Notes under the pieces: model-generated
The model's input: the letters and a program-made list of their open reading frames with translations, nothing else
Database searches by the model: none
What the model was told of the DNA's origin: nothing
Part shown: positions 15,148 through 23,688 of the stretch, piece after piece
Position numbering within the stretch: position 1 is the first letter of the stretch
How the letters are laid out: the number at the start of each line of letters is the position of its first letter
Position numbers and translations under genes: made by a program
DNA from: Prevotellaceae bacterium
GTDB taxonomy: Bacteria; Bacteroidota; Bacteroidia; Bacteroidales; Bacteroidaceae
Length of the DNA stretch: 33,851 nucleotides
Assembly (NCBI GenBank): GCA_021204845.1
Contig: JAJPYT010000177.1
Span: 1 to 33,851 of the forward strand
Reading direction: 5' to 3'

Positions 15148-16056
15148 TTATCTTCTGGACGAGCCAGAGCTGCGGCTGCTTGAGCCAGAGCCGCTGGAAC
15201 TGCGACTGCTGCCTGAAGAACTTGAACTGCGGCTGCTGCCCGAGGAACTTGAGCTCCTGCTGGTGCTGGAACTGCCGCTTCCGCTTCGTGCTGAAGAGGA
15301 TGAGCTTCCGCTACTGGTGTTGCGGTTTGTTGTGCTTGCCTTGCTTGTCGAGGTAGATGTCTTGTTCGAGGAGCTTGTCGTCTTATTGGTGGAGCTGCTC
15401 GTTTTGCCAGTAGAGCTGGTGTTGCGGTTGGTCGTGCTGCTGGTGGTGCTGGAACTGCGGCGAGTGGATGTGTTGGTGGTGCGGTTGGAGCTGGTGGAGG
15501 CTTGCTGGGCGCCGCCCAAGTTTACCTTGCCGGTGCCTTTCTGCGTGATGGTGTGCTTCCCGGTGATATTGCCCTTGGTGACGTTGATGTTGCCCGCGCC
15601 ATGTGAGCGAAGGTCGAGATTCACAGCGTTCACTATGCCCAAAGTGACATTGCCCGCTCCCGTGATGGTGAAAATGGTGTTCAGGAGGTTTAGGGCAGTC
15701 ATGGCAATGAAGTTGCCGGCACCAGTTCCCGTGTACATGACCAGACGGTTCTTTGGGCAGTAGAGCTCCACATAGGGGGCAGTGCCGCGGAAGCGGTGGT
15801 CGGGGGCCACGGTGACGGTGAGAATGCCGTCGCGCAGCACGGTGCGTATATAATTAACGTCGCGTGAGGGACCCACTACTCGCACCATGTAGTCGTCGCT
15901 CTCGTAGAAGTGGATGTCGTAGGGGCATTCGTTTACTATCTGCGTGAAGCCGAAAATGTTGCGGTCCACGGTTACGATGGTCACCTTTGCCGCTCTTGCG
16001 CTTGTGATGCCGGCTATAGCCACGAGCATCAGAATAATGATTTTCTTCATGGTCAT
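15148..16056 (-). CDS. DUF2807 (head GIN-like) exported protein with Ser/Thr-rich tail
   Basis: A 302-residue exported protein. A signal peptide (about 1-22) precedes a beta-helical DUF2807-like domain (24-182) with the typical repeated GAGN turns (TGTGAGN 110-115, ITGAGN 131-136, SHGAGN 151-156). Residues 184-302 are almost entirely Ser, Thr, Asn, Gly, Arg and Lys, a low-complexity tail encoded by imperfect tandem DNA repeats. DUF2807 proteins usually lack such a tail; it may be a flexible or glycosylated stalk, which is speculation. ATG at 16056 or 16050 is possible. It follows the phosphodiesterase gene by 13 bases and is the last gene of the MATE operon. Confidence 0.82.
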   Translation of the reverse strand: MTMKKIIILMLVAIAGITSARAAKVTIVTVDRNIFGFTQIVNECPYDIHFYESDDYMVRVVGPSRDVNYIRTVLRDGILTVTVAPDHRFRGTAPYVELYCPKNRLVMYTGTGAGNFIAMTALNLLNTIFTITGAGNVTLGIVNAVNLDLRSHGAGNINVTKGNITGKHTITQKGTGKVNLGGAQQASTSSNRTTNTSTRRSSSTTSSTTNRNTSSTGKTSSSTNKTTSSSNKTSTSTSKASTTNRNTSSGSSSSSARSGSGSSSTSRSSSSSGSSRSSSSSGSSRSSSGSGSSSRSSGSSRR

Positions 16057-16069
16057 ATAAGTTTAGTTG

Positions 16070-16567
16070 TTATGTTCTTGTCAACTCTATGACATCAAGG
16101 TCGGAGATGTTATCCTTGTCGATGGTGAAACGCACGAGTGTGCGCACCTGTTGCCACCCCTGCAGGCCAGCAGCTCCAGGGTTGATGTGGAGCAAATGCA
16201 GTGTCTTGTCGTACTGCACCTTCAGTATGTGGCTATGGCCCGAGATGAAGAGGGTAGGCGGATTCTCCAGCAGGAGGGGGCGCACGGCAGGGGCGTAATG
16301 CCCTGGATAGCCGCCTATGTGAGTCATCATCACATCTACCTGCTCGCAGCGCCACCTCAGCAGCTCGGGGAAGAGGAGGCGCAAGTTTGCCCCGTCCACG
16401 TTCCCGCAAACAGCGCGGAACTCCCTAAACTCGGAGCGGAAGCGCCGCACCAGCTCGAAGGAGCCTATGTCGCCAGCGTGCCACACCTCGTCGCACTCGC
16501 TGAAATGGCGGAGATAGCGGTCGTCCCAGTAGCCGTGGGTGTCACTTAGCAATCCTATTCTCAGCAT
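16070..16567 (-). CDS. YfcE/MJ0936-type metallophosphoesterase
   Basis: A 165-residue calcineurin-like phosphodiesterase of the YfcE/MJ0936 family. The metal-binding motifs are complete: LLSDTHG (D9, H11), WHAGDIG (D33), CGNVDG, MMTHIGGYPG and FISGHSH. Family members hydrolyse model phosphodiesters; the physiological substrate is unknown. The start MLRIGLLSDTHG is canonical and overlaps the end of the MATE gene by 26 bases, indicating translational coupling. Confidence 0.92.
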   Translation of the reverse strand: MLRIGLLSDTHGYWDDRYLRHFSECDEVWHAGDIGSFELVRRFRSEFREFRAVCGNVDGANLRLLFPELLRWRCEQVDVMMTHIGGYPGHYAPAVRPLLLENPPTLFISGHSHILKVQYDKTLHLLHINPGAAGLQGWQQVRTLVRFTIDKDNISDLDVIELTRT

Positions 16568-17927
16568 GGCTGATGCGTTTTACGAGCCAAGCCAGCATGG
16601 CGAGGGCGATTACGAAACTTACCATGTCGGCTATGGGTATGGCGGCCCACACACCGTCCAAGCCCCAGAGGAGAGGCAGCAGATAGAGTCCCGGGAGCAG
16701 AAAGAGCGCCTGGCGCGTGAGCGACAGGAAAATGCTCTTGCCCGCATGACCGATGTTCTGGAAGAGATTGCCTATCACCATCTGCGAGCCTACGACGGGG
16801 AACACGAGCACGTCGATGCGGAATCCACGAGCCGCCAGGCGGATGATGTGCTGGTCGGTGGTGAAGAAACCCACCACGAACTCCGGCACCACTTCACCTA
16901 TCAGGAAACCTATTGTGGTGATGAAGGAAGCTGCCAGAATAGCGTAGCGCAAGACCAGCCAGACACGGCTGTTCTGGCGCGCTCCCCAGTTGTAGCCGGC
17001 AATGGGCTGCATGCCCTGGTTGATGCCTATGACTATCATGAGGAAAAAGAAAACCACGCTGTTAACTATTCCGTAAGCCGCTATGGCCATGTCTCCGCCG
17101 TCGGGTATGGGCATGAGGTCGCCATACTTGCGCATGCCAGTGTTTATGAAAAGCACCACCACACAGGCGCACAGGTTCATGAGGAAAGGACTAAGGCCTA
17201 TGGCTATAATCTGCCTGACGATGGTGAGACTCATCCTGTAGATGCCCCTTTGCAGATGCAGCACCTGCCGCTCGTCGCTGAGAATGAAGAGCTGCCACAC
17301 GAAACTCGCGGTCTGTGCCAGCACGGTGGCTATGGCGGCACCGCGGATGCCCATGTGGAAGCCGTAGATGAAGAGGGGGTCGAGAATGGTGTTGAGGCAC
17401 ACCGCCAGTATGGTGCACATCATGGCTTTTGTGGGATGGCCCGCTGAACGTATGACGTTATTCAGCCCGAGGTAGCTGTGGCTGATGACATTGCCTATGA
17501 GCAACACCTGCATATAGTCGCGGGCGTAGGGGAGGGTGTTCTCGCTGGCGCCGAAGAGGAAGAGCAAGGGCTTAAGGCAGAACCAGCAAACCACGGAGTA
17601 AAGGAGACCAATGACTATGTTCAGCGTAACCGTGTTGCCCAGCACACGTTGCGCCACCTCGTACTTGCCTTGCCCAAGCCTGATGCTGATGACAGCGCCT
17701 GAGCCTACTCCCACCATGGCACCGAACGCCGCGCCTAAATTCATGAATGGCAGAGTTGTGGCGAGACCGCTGATGGCCAGCGCGCCTACGCCGTGACCGA
17801 TGAAGACACGGTCTACGATGTTCAAAACAGAGGTTGCCGTCATGGCGATGATGGCGGGCGTGGCATACTGGAGCAACAGCTGTGGAATGCTCTTTGTGCC
17901 TAATTCTAAAGGGGCTTGCTGTTCCAT
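16542..17927 (-). CDS. MATE family multidrug/Na+ efflux transporter
   Basis: A membrane exporter of the MATE family (about 461 residues, 12 hydrophobic spans) that pumps organic cations or drugs out of the cell using a Na+ or H+ gradient. Conserved family features include the N-terminal PAIIAMTATSVLNIVDRVFIGH segment, GSGAVISIRLGQGK, NNVIRSAGHPTKAM and, in the second half, GINQGMQPIAGYNWGA. The frame is open to an ATG at 17960, but a TACCTTTG promoter element (17936-17943) falls inside that extension, so the ATG at 17927 (MEQQAPLELG) is chosen. That leaves almost no 5' leader. Substrate unknown. Confidence 0.93.
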   Translation of the reverse strand: MEQQAPLELGTKSIPQLLLQYATPAIIAMTATSVLNIVDRVFIGHGVGALAISGLATTLPFMNLGAAFGAMVGVGSGAVISIRLGQGKYEVAQRVLGNTVTLNIVIGLLYSVVCWFCLKPLLFLFGASENTLPYARDYMQVLLIGNVISHSYLGLNNVIRSAGHPTKAMMCTILAVCLNTILDPLFIYGFHMGIRGAAIATVLAQTASFVWQLFILSDERQVLHLQRGIYRMSLTIVRQIIAIGLSPFLMNLCACVVVLFINTGMRKYGDLMPIPDGGDMAIAAYGIVNSVVFFFLMIVIGINQGMQPIAGYNWGARQNSRVWLVLRYAILAASFITTIGFLIGEVVPEFVVGFFTTDQHIIRLAARGFRIDVLVFPVVGSQMVIGNLFQNIGHAGKSIFLSLTRQALFLLPGLYLLPLLWGLDGVWAAIPIADMVSFVIALAMLAWLVKRISHAENRIAK

Positions 17928-17935
17928 CTTAAGTG

Positions 17936-17943
17936 CAAAGGTA
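17936..17943 (-). promoter_or_regulatory. -7 promoter element for the MATE operon
   Basis: The minus strand reads TACCTTTG (consensus TAnnTTTG). Only 8 bases separate it from the ATG at 17927, so the transcript would be leaderless or nearly so. Confidence 0.6.
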
Positions 17944-18008
17944 CATAAATTCCGATGCATGAAAGCTAAAAAATTCGTTAAGAAAGGTTGATTTGTAAAT
18001 TAATTGCT

Positions 18009-18016
18009 TACCTTTG
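18009..18016 (+). promoter_or_regulatory. -7 promoter element for the decarboxylase operon
   Basis: TACCTTTG, exact TAnnTTTG match, 36 bases upstream of the mmdA ATG. GTTG at 17987-17990 is a plausible -33 element with 18 bases between. It is divergent from the MATE promoter 65 bases away. Confidence 0.7.
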
Positions 18017-18052
18017 CGGTGAATTGGGAAACAAACAAGTGTATATAGAAAA

Positions 18053-19624
18053 ATGAACACACAAGCAGAAAAAATCACAGAGTTAGTGGAATTGCGCGCC
18101 AAAGCCCGTTTAGGCGGTGGCGAGAAAGCCATTGAGAAACAGCATGCCAAGGGCAAGTACACAGCACGCGAGCGTGTGGCCATGTTGCTTGACGAGGGAA
18201 GCTTCGAGGAGATGGACATGTTCGTGGAGCACAGGTGCACAAACTTCGGCATGGAGAAGACCCATTATTTAGGCGACGGCGTGGTGACCGGCAGCGGCAC
18301 AATCAACGGTCGTCTGGTTTATGTCTTCGCCCAGGACTTCACAGTGAGCGCCGGCTCGCTCTCTGAGATGCTGGCAAGCAAGATTTGCAAGGTCATGGAC
18401 ATGGCCATGAAGGTGGGAGCCCCCGTGATAGGTCTGAACGACTCGGGTGGCGCGCGCTTGCAGGAGGGCATCAACGCCCTGGCGGGTTACGCTGAGATAT
18501 TCCAGCGCAACATCATGGCAAGCGGTGTGATTCCCCAGATTAGCGCCATCATGGGTCCGTGTGCTGGAGGTGCGGTTTACAGCCCCGCACTGACTGACTT
18601 CACCTTGATGATGGAGAACACGTCGTACATGTTCCTCACAGGTCCTGCTGTTGTGAAGACTGTGCTTGGAGAGGAAGTTACCCAGGAGCAGTTGGGCGGA
18701 GCCAGCGTGCACTCCACCAAGAGCGGTGTGACCCACCTGACGGCAAGCACCGAGGAGGAGGCAATGGAGACCATAAAGCAACTGCTGAGCTACATCCCTC
18801 AGAACAATCTGGAGCAGACTCCACGCGTGGAGTGCGACGACCCGATTGACCGCATGGAGGACTACCTGAACGAGATAATTCCCGAGAACCCCAATATGCC
18901 ATACGATATGTACCAGGTGATTGCCGGTATTGTGGATAACGGGGAGTTCTTCGAGATTCAGCCAGCCTTTGCCAAGAACCTGATAATAGGTTTCGCAAGG
19001 TTCAACGGCCAGAGCGTGGGCATCGTCGCCAACCAGCCAAAGCAGCTGGCAGGTGTGCTCGACAGCAATGCCAGCCGCAAGGGCGCTCGTTTTGTGCGTT
19101 TCTGTGACGCTTTCAACATCCCAATCGTCACACTTGTAGATGTTCCGGGCTTCTTGCCAGGCACGGGCCAGGAGTACAACGCTGTGATTCTGCACGGCGC
19201 GAAACTGCTTTACGCCTACGGAGAATGCACGGTGCCCAAAGTTACGGTCACACTGCGCAAGTCTTATGGCGGTTCGCACATAGTGATGAGTTGTAAGCAA
19301 TTGCGCGGCGACCTCAACTATGCATGGCCCACAGCCGAGATAGCGGTCATGGGCGCTGCAGGTGCGGCATCAGTGCTCTATGCCAAGGACACGAAGGCTA
19401 TGATAAAGGAAGGCAAGAACGAGGAGGCAAAGGCATTCCTTGATGAGAAGGAGGCGGAATACACCAAGCTCTTCGCCAACCCATACAACGCAGCCAAGTA
19501 CGGCTATATCGACGACGTGATAGAACCGCGCAACACCCGCTTCCGCGTGATACGCGCTCTGGCGCAGCTGGCTAACAAGAAGATGCGCAACCCGAAGAGG
19601 AAGCACGGCAATATACCTTTGTAA
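18053..19624 (+). CDS. mmdA: Acyl-CoA carboxyltransferase (methylmalonyl-CoA decarboxylase alpha / propionyl-CoA carboxylase beta)
   Basis: A 523-residue carboxyltransferase that moves CO2 between an acyl-CoA (most likely methylmalonyl-CoA/propionyl-CoA) and carrier-bound biotin. The two crotonase-like halves are visible: N-terminal [42 protein letters not shown] and [17 protein letters not shown]-terminal [30 protein letters not shown] and [15 protein letters not shown]. Its length is typical. The following genes encode a small membrane subunit, a biotin carrier and a Na+-translocating beta subunit, so it should be the cytoplasmic alpha subunit of a sodium-pumping decarboxylase used in succinate-to-propionate metabolism. 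Confidence 0.94.
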   Translation: MNTQAEKITELVELRAKARLGGGEKAIEKQHAKGKYTARERVAMLLDEGSFEEMDMFVEHRCTNFGMEKTHYLGDGVVTGSGTINGRLVYVFAQDFTVSAGSLSEMLASKICKVMDMAMKVGAPVIGLNDSGGARLQEGINALAGYAEIFQRNIMASGVIPQISAIMGPCAGGAVYSPALTDFTLMMENTSYMFLTGPAVVKTVLGEEVTQEQLGGASVHSTKSGVTHLTASTEEEAMETIKQLLSYIPQNNLEQTPRVECDDPIDRMEDYLNEIIPENPNMPYDMYQVIAGIVDNGEFFEIQPAFAKNLIIGFARFNGQSVGIVANQPKQLAGVLDSNASRKGARFVRFCDAFNIPIVTLVDVPGFLPGTGQEYNAVILHGAKLLYAYGECTVPKVTVTLRKSYGGSHIVMSCKQLRGDLNYAWPTAEIAVMGAAGAASVLYAKDTKAMIKEGKNEEAKAFLDEKEAEYTKLFANPYNAAKYGYIDDVIEPRNTRFRVIRALAQLANKKMRNPKRKHGNIPL

Positions 19625-19654
19625 TCAGGCATCTAAAGAAGGAGACAAACGGAA

Positions 19655-19993
19655 ATGATAGCATTGACAGTTAATCTCACGGGTTGGGCCGACCGTTGGG
19701 CCCTGGCGGGAATATCGGTAGCTACGGTGTTCGTGATACTGGTGATTCTCGTGTTAGTGTTGCAGATATTCAGCTACGTCGCGCGGAAGGCAAAACTTCC
19801 CGTGCACCATGCTGGGCACAACGCCGATGGCTCCCCTGCGAGCCTGGCTGAGGCTTCCGAGGCCGACAAGGCAGCGATTGCCACAACCCTGTATTTGTAC
19901 TACAGCAACCAGCATGACGTGGAGAGCGGTATACTTACCATCAACCCCAACCGTTCATCGGCTTGGCATGCTCTTGTGGACGAGAATCAATAA
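19655..19993 (+). CDS. OadG/MmdD-family small membrane subunit
   Basis: A 112-residue protein with a single N-terminal transmembrane span (about 15-42, ALAGISVATVFVILVILVLV) and a soluble C-terminal part. OadG/MmdD subunits assemble and stabilise the decarboxylase between the cytoplasmic carboxyltransferase and the membrane beta subunit. It carries the alanine/aspartate-rich linker and the TLYLYYSNQHDVES region often found in Bacteroidetes members. It starts 30 bases after mmdA and lies 34 bases before the biotin carrier. Confidence 0.85.
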   Translation: MIALTVNLTGWADRWALAGISVATVFVILVILVLVLQIFSYVARKAKLPVHHAGHNADGSPASLAEASEADKAAIATTLYLYYSNQHDVESGILTINPNRSSAWHALVDENQ

Positions 19994-20027
19994 AAACACC
20001 CCCAGATTTAAAACATAAAACACCAAA

Positions 20028-20717
20028 ATGAAAGAATACAAATTTAAGGTAGACGGCCAGGACTACACGAGTAGCGTGGAAGAAGCGGAGAGCGGAAAAC
20101 TCACGGTGACCGTTAACGGGAAAGCCTACACGGTTGAGGTCCCCGAGCAGAAGTCGGTGCTCCCGAAAGTTATTCACCATGTTGTGCACCACGTAGGGGC
20201 GGGTGTCGCTCCAGTGGCTAAGGCCAAGAAGGTTCCTGAGAAGGTGGTTTCCCCCATGCCTGGCACCGTTATAAAGATAAACGTGAAGAACGGGCAGAAG
20301 GTGAAAACAGGCGATGTGCTGCTGGTGATAGAGACCATGAAGATGGCCAACGACATTGTGGCAGAGGCTAACGGCACCGTGAAGGCTGTGCTGGTCAATC
20401 TGGGGCAGAACGTCATGCAGGGCGACATACTCGTCGACTTTGAGGGCGCTCCCGAGGTTATCGAGGCGGCTCCCGCTCATGCTCCCGCGGCAGCGGCTGG
20501 CGGCTCAAAGACCGTTGTGGCTCCTCTGCCAGGCACCGTCAAGAAGGTGTTGGTTAAACCGGGTCAGATGGTGAAGCGAGGCGAGACAGTGCTTACTATG
20601 GAAGCCATGAAGATGGAGAATAACATAGCCGCCGAGAGCGACGGCAAGGTGAAGGCTGTGCATGTCAACCCCGATGCCCAGGTGAACCAGGGAGACTTGC
20701 TCATAGAACTTGAATAA
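20028..20717 (+). CDS. Biotin carboxyl carrier protein with two biotinyl domains
   Basis: A 229-residue carrier that shuttles the carboxyl group between carboxyltransferase and the beta subunit. A small N-terminal beta region (1-44) and a linker are followed by two complete biotinyl/lipoyl-type domains: about 73-140 with IETMKMANDI (target lysine K105) and about 161-229 with MEAMKMENNI (K195). Each begins with a matching VSPMPGTV or VAPLPGTV strand and ends QGDILVDFE or QGDLLIELE, showing a duplication. An Ala/Pro linker (140-160) joins them. Family members normally have one such domain. The second motif is the canonical EAMKM; the first, ETMKM, is a frequent variant. Both lysines could be biotinylated, which the sequence alone cannot settle. 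Confidence 0.9.
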   Translation: MKEYKFKVDGQDYTSSVEEAESGKLTVTVNGKAYTVEVPEQKSVLPKVIHHVVHHVGAGVAPVAKAKKVPEKVVSPMPGTVIKINVKNGQKVKTGDVLLVIETMKMANDIVAEANGTVKAVLVNLGQNVMQGDILVDFEGAPEVIEAAPAHAPAAAAGGSKTVVAPLPGTVKKVLVKPGQMVKRGETVLTMEAMKMENNIAAESDGKVKAVHVNPDAQVNQGDLLIELE

Positions 20718-20737
20718 GGCTAAGCTGAAGAGGGAAC

Positions 20738-22027
20738 ATGAAAAACAAGATTCTTTTCTGTTGTGTTGTGGCTGTGCTCTGCTTGTGGGCTATGCCACTG
20801 ATGGCACAGGACTTTAACATCCACGACGGTGTGCAGAAGTTCTTCAATGAGATGGGCTTCATCACCTTCTTCATTCAGGAGGGAGGCTGGAAGAACGCCA
20901 TCATGTTGGTTGTGAGCTGTTTCCTGATGTATCTGGCCATAAAGAAAGAATACGAGCCGCTCCTGCTGTTGCCCATTGCCTTTGGAATGGCACTGGCTAA
21001 CCTGCCTGAAGCAGGACTCTACGACACTGACCTTTGGACCGAGTTCCTCGACGAGAACAGCGAACATTTCCACAGCTACGGCTACATAATGGCTCATGGC
21101 GGACTGCTCGACATCCTTTATATGGGCGTTAAGGCTGGTGTTTACCCCTGCCTCATCTTCGTGGGCGTGGGTGCCATGACGGACTTCGGTCCCCTGATAG
21201 CCAACCCTAAGAGCCTGCTCTTGGGCGCTGCCGCACAAATTGGCATATTCGCCACATTCCTCATCATGCAGATTGGCGTGCCAGGCTTCGACTTCACAGC
21301 ACCCCAGGCTGCCTCCATCGGCATCATCGGAGGAGCCGACGGTCCTACCGCCATCTTCCTTACCTCGAAACTTGCGCCTGAGCTCTTGGGTCCCATTGCC
21401 GTCGCGGCTTATAGCTACATGGCGTTGGTGCCTGTGATTCAGCCGCCTATCATGCGTGCGCTCACCACAAAGAACGAGCGTATGATTCACATGGAGCAGC
21501 TGCGCACCGTGAGCAAGAAGGAGAAGATAATCTTCCCCATCATCGTGGCCATCATCGTGTCGCTGGTAGTACCTTCAGCCGCTACGCTTATTGGCTGCCT
21601 CATGCTTGGTAACCTCATGAAGGAGAGCGGTGTGGTAGAGCGTTTGAGCAAGACTGCCCAGAACGAGCTGAACAATATTGTAGTCATATTCCTGGGTCTT
21701 ACCGTGGGTGCCACTGCTACTGCTACCTCATTCCTCAATATGCATACCCTCGGAATCCTCATTGTCGGTGTTGTAGCCTTTGGCATCGGCTCCGCCTCTG
21801 GTGTGCTCATGGCTAAACTGATGAACATTTTCCTGCGTAAGAAGATTAACCCGCTCATCGGTTCTGCCGGTGTAAGCGCCGTGCCAATGGCAGCGCGCGT
21901 CAGCCAGAAAGTGGGGCAGGAAGCGGACCCCACCAACTTCTTGCTCATGCACGCCATGGGCCCCAATGTGGCTGGTGTCATTGGTTCTGCTGTGGCGGCA
22001 GGTATCTTGCTGAGCTTCTTAGGCTAA
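20738..22027 (+). CDS. Na+-translocating decarboxylase beta subunit (OadB/MmdB)
   Basis: A 429-residue polytopic membrane protein that decarboxylates carboxybiotin and exports Na+. Signature segments include [20 protein letters not shown], the [16 protein letters not shown] helix-loop, [18 protein letters not shown], and [17 protein letters not shown]. An N-terminal hydrophobic stretch ending in AMPLMAQ precedes an amphipathic region before the first core helix; this looks like a signal sequence and adds residues that many OadB proteins lack. It is last in the operon, followed by a strong intrinsic terminator. Coupled to mmdA and the biotin carrier it completes a sodium pump driven by methylmalonyl-CoA (or oxaloacetate) decarboxylation. 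Confidence 0.94.
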   Translation: MKNKILFCCVVAVLCLWAMPLMAQDFNIHDGVQKFFNEMGFITFFIQEGGWKNAIMLVVSCFLMYLAIKKEYEPLLLLPIAFGMALANLPEAGLYDTDLWTEFLDENSEHFHSYGYIMAHGGLLDILYMGVKAGVYPCLIFVGVGAMTDFGPLIANPKSLLLGAAAQIGIFATFLIMQIGVPGFDFTAPQAASIGIIGGADGPTAIFLTSKLAPELLGPIAVAAYSYMALVPVIQPPIMRALTTKNERMIHMEQLRTVSKKEKIIFPIIVAIIVSLVVPSAATLIGCLMLGNLMKESGVVERLSKTAQNELNNIVVIFLGLTVGATATATSFLNMHTLGILIVGVVAFGIGSASGVLMAKLMNIFLRKKINPLIGSAGVSAVPMAARVSQKVGQEADPTNFLLMHAMGPNVAGVIGSAVAAGILLSFLG

Positions 22028-22049
22028 TATATGAATGAGATTACCTCTA

Positions 22050-22084
22050 CAGCCCTATAGGGGCTGAACAAGCGTAACCGCTTG
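22050..22084. repeat. Two adjacent short hairpins in the oadB 3' region
   Basis: CAGCCC/GGGCTG (22050-22055, 22061-22066; 5-base loop) is followed 2 bases later by CAAGCG/CGCTTG (22069-22074, 22079-22084; 4-base loop). Both stems pair perfectly. They lie between the oadB stop and the terminator and may stabilise the mRNA 3' end, or belong to a REP-like family; only one copy is in the window. Confidence 0.5.
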
Positions 22085-22117
22085 CCTTTAGGCTGGCGGG
22101 GAGAGAAGACATAAATT

Positions 22118-22157
22118 AAATCCAAGTGGCACTCGTGTGTGTCGCTTGGATTTTTTT
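22118..22157 (+). terminator. Rho-independent terminator of the decarboxylase operon
   Basis: AAATCCAAG (22118-22126) pairs with CTTGGATTT (22145-22153), and a run of seven T follows (22151-22157). It lies 90 bases after the oadB stop, immediately before the -7 element of the GH30 gene. Confidence 0.8.
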
Positions 22158-22159
22158 CG

Positions 22160-22167
22160 TACCTTTG
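22160..22167 (+). promoter_or_regulatory. -7 promoter element for the GH30 gene
   Basis: TACCTTTG, matching TAnnTTTG, 23 bases upstream of the ATG at 22191. No clear TTTG sits at -33; this region is occupied by the terminator stem. Confidence 0.55.
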
Positions 22168-22190
22168 CCAGTAACTTAACTACTACTACC

Positions 22191-23579
22191 ATGATGCGTT
22201 ATCTCTCTTTATCGTTAGTTCTTCTTTTTGCCCTTTTGTGCAAGGCTGAAACATATAGCATCGACCCCTCCCGTCAGACACATGAGTGTGGGGGATGGGG
22301 TGTGTCACTGGCCTGGTGGGCTGCGCAGTGCGGCAAGTGGCCAGAGGAACAGTTAGATTCGCTTGTCGACTGGCTGGTCTCTCCCGACGGGCTCAACTAC
22401 TCAGTGTTCCGCTATAACATAGGCGCTGGCGACGACCCCGCTTGGACCAACTGTGACCCTCATCATTTCTCCATGCCTGGCGGTAAGGGATTGAGGGCAG
22501 AAATGGAGGTGTTCAAAGACGGTGCTGACGAGGACTACAACTGGAATCGCGACGAGGCACAACGTCGTGTCCTGCTTATGATACACGAGAAGCGGCCCGA
22601 CGCTGTGTTTGAGGCTTTCGCGAATAGCGCCCCATGGTGGATGACGGTGAGTGGTTGCTCGGCAGGGGCGGCTAAGTCTACCGATGACAATCTCTCACCC
22701 ACTATGTACAGCGATTTTGCCAACTTCCTCGTTGATGTGTGCACTCATTTCGAGGAAGAGTACGGCATCCATTTTTCCACACTCGACCCCTTCAACGAGC
22801 CTATGACCGACTACTGGTATCAGAATGGTAGCCAGGAAGGTTGCCACTTCTCCGTCGATAGCCAGATAGAGATGGTCAGGATACTTGCAGCAGCATTGGA
22901 CGATAGTGAGCTGGAAACCCGCGTTTCCGTACCCGACGAGACCAGCGTTGCCCAAGCTATACAAGACATTCAGGCATACCGCAAGGCAGGAGTGCTACCA
23001 CTGGTTGGGCAGTGGAACACCCACACCTACAAGGGTACTCAAAAAGAAAAGGCAAAGCTCGCCGCACTCTGCGACACGCTTGGCATACGTCTCTGGCAGA
23101 GCGAGACTGGCGATGGCGGCCGCGGTCTCATGGGCAACCTGCGCATGGCTCAGCGACTTGTCGACGATATACGCTATCTCCGTCCCGCCGTCTGGTGCGA
23201 CTGGCAATACGTGGAGCAGAACTACGATCAGTGGAGCCTGGTTACTGCCGATAAAGATTGGGCACACTATTCGCGCAACAACAATTACTACGTCCGCTCC
23301 CATTTCAGCCGTTTCGTTCCCGCTGGCTATCGATGGTTAGACATAGCCGATTCACAGGGACTGGCAGCCGTCAGCCCCGATGGGGCGCGGCTCGTCTACG
23401 TTACTATAAATGTTTCGCCGCGTGACGAGCGTAGAGTTACACTCGCTCTGCCCGATGGGACACAGTTGCAGGCGGTTTACCGCACCTCCCAGAGGGAGCA
23501 TTGCCAGCAGGTAAGCGCTGAAGGCGAGGCTCTCGATCTACCTCCCATGAGCATTATCACTGCCATATATAGCTTGTAG
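22191..23579 (+). CDS. Secreted GH30-family glycoside hydrolase
   Basis: A 462-residue exported retaining glycosidase. A signal peptide (1-18, hydrophobic LSLSLVLLFALLC) is followed by a GH30 TIM barrel. ECGGWGVSLAWWA (32-44), the acid/base glutamate E203 in LDPFNEP, the nucleophile E305 in LWQSETGDGG, and WCDWQYVEQN downstream match the family; a C-terminal beta-sandwich ends the protein. The GWGxSLAWWA form is reminiscent of GH30 endo-beta-1,6-galactanases (subfamily 5-like), which would act on arabinogalactan side chains, but substrate assignment is tentative. The frame is open from 22137, but the promoter at 22160 and the signal peptide fix the start at 22191 or 22194. It is monocistronic, with no SusC/SusD genes nearby. 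Confidence 0.88.
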   Translation: MMRYLSLSLVLLFALLCKAETYSIDPSRQTHECGGWGVSLAWWAAQCGKWPEEQLDSLVDWLVSPDGLNYSVFRYNIGAGDDPAWTNCDPHHFSMPGGKGLRAEMEVFKDGADEDYNWNRDEAQRRVLLMIHEKRPDAVFEAFANSAPWWMTVSGCSAGAAKSTDDNLSPTMYSDFANFLVDVCTHFEEEYGIHFSTLDPFNEPMTDYWYQNGSQEGCHFSVDSQIEMVRILAAALDDSELETRVSVPDETSVAQAIQDIQAYRKAGVLPLVGQWNTHTYKGTQKEKAKLAALCDTLGIRLWQSETGDGGRGLMGNLRMAQRLVDDIRYLRPAVWCDWQYVEQNYDQWSLVTADKDWAHYSRNNNYYVRSHFSRFVPAGYRWLDIADSQGLAAVSPDGARLVYVTINVSPRDERRVTLALPDGTQLQAVYRTSQREHCQQVSAEGEALDLPPMSIITAIYSL

Positions 23580-23646
23580 ACGAGAGCGATCACAGGATAG
23601 CAAATAAAATATAAATAATGTTTCACGCAAGTTGAATTATTTTATT

Positions 23647-23654
23647 TATCTTTG
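23647..23654 (+). promoter_or_regulatory. -7 promoter element for the POT transporter operon
   Basis: TATCTTTG, matching TAnnTTTG, 34 bases upstream of the ATG at 23689, in an AT-rich intergenic stretch. Confidence 0.6.
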
Positions 23655-23688
23655 TGGGCACAATAACTAAAAAAAACAGTTTAAAGAT

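Noticed and set aside
17928-17960. Longer MATE start at 17960
   Set aside because: The added 11 residues span a consensus promoter element, and MATE homology begins after the ATG at 17927.
22137-22190. Longer GH30 start at 22137
   Set aside because: It would begin inside the upstream terminator and before the promoter; the signal peptide starts at 22191.
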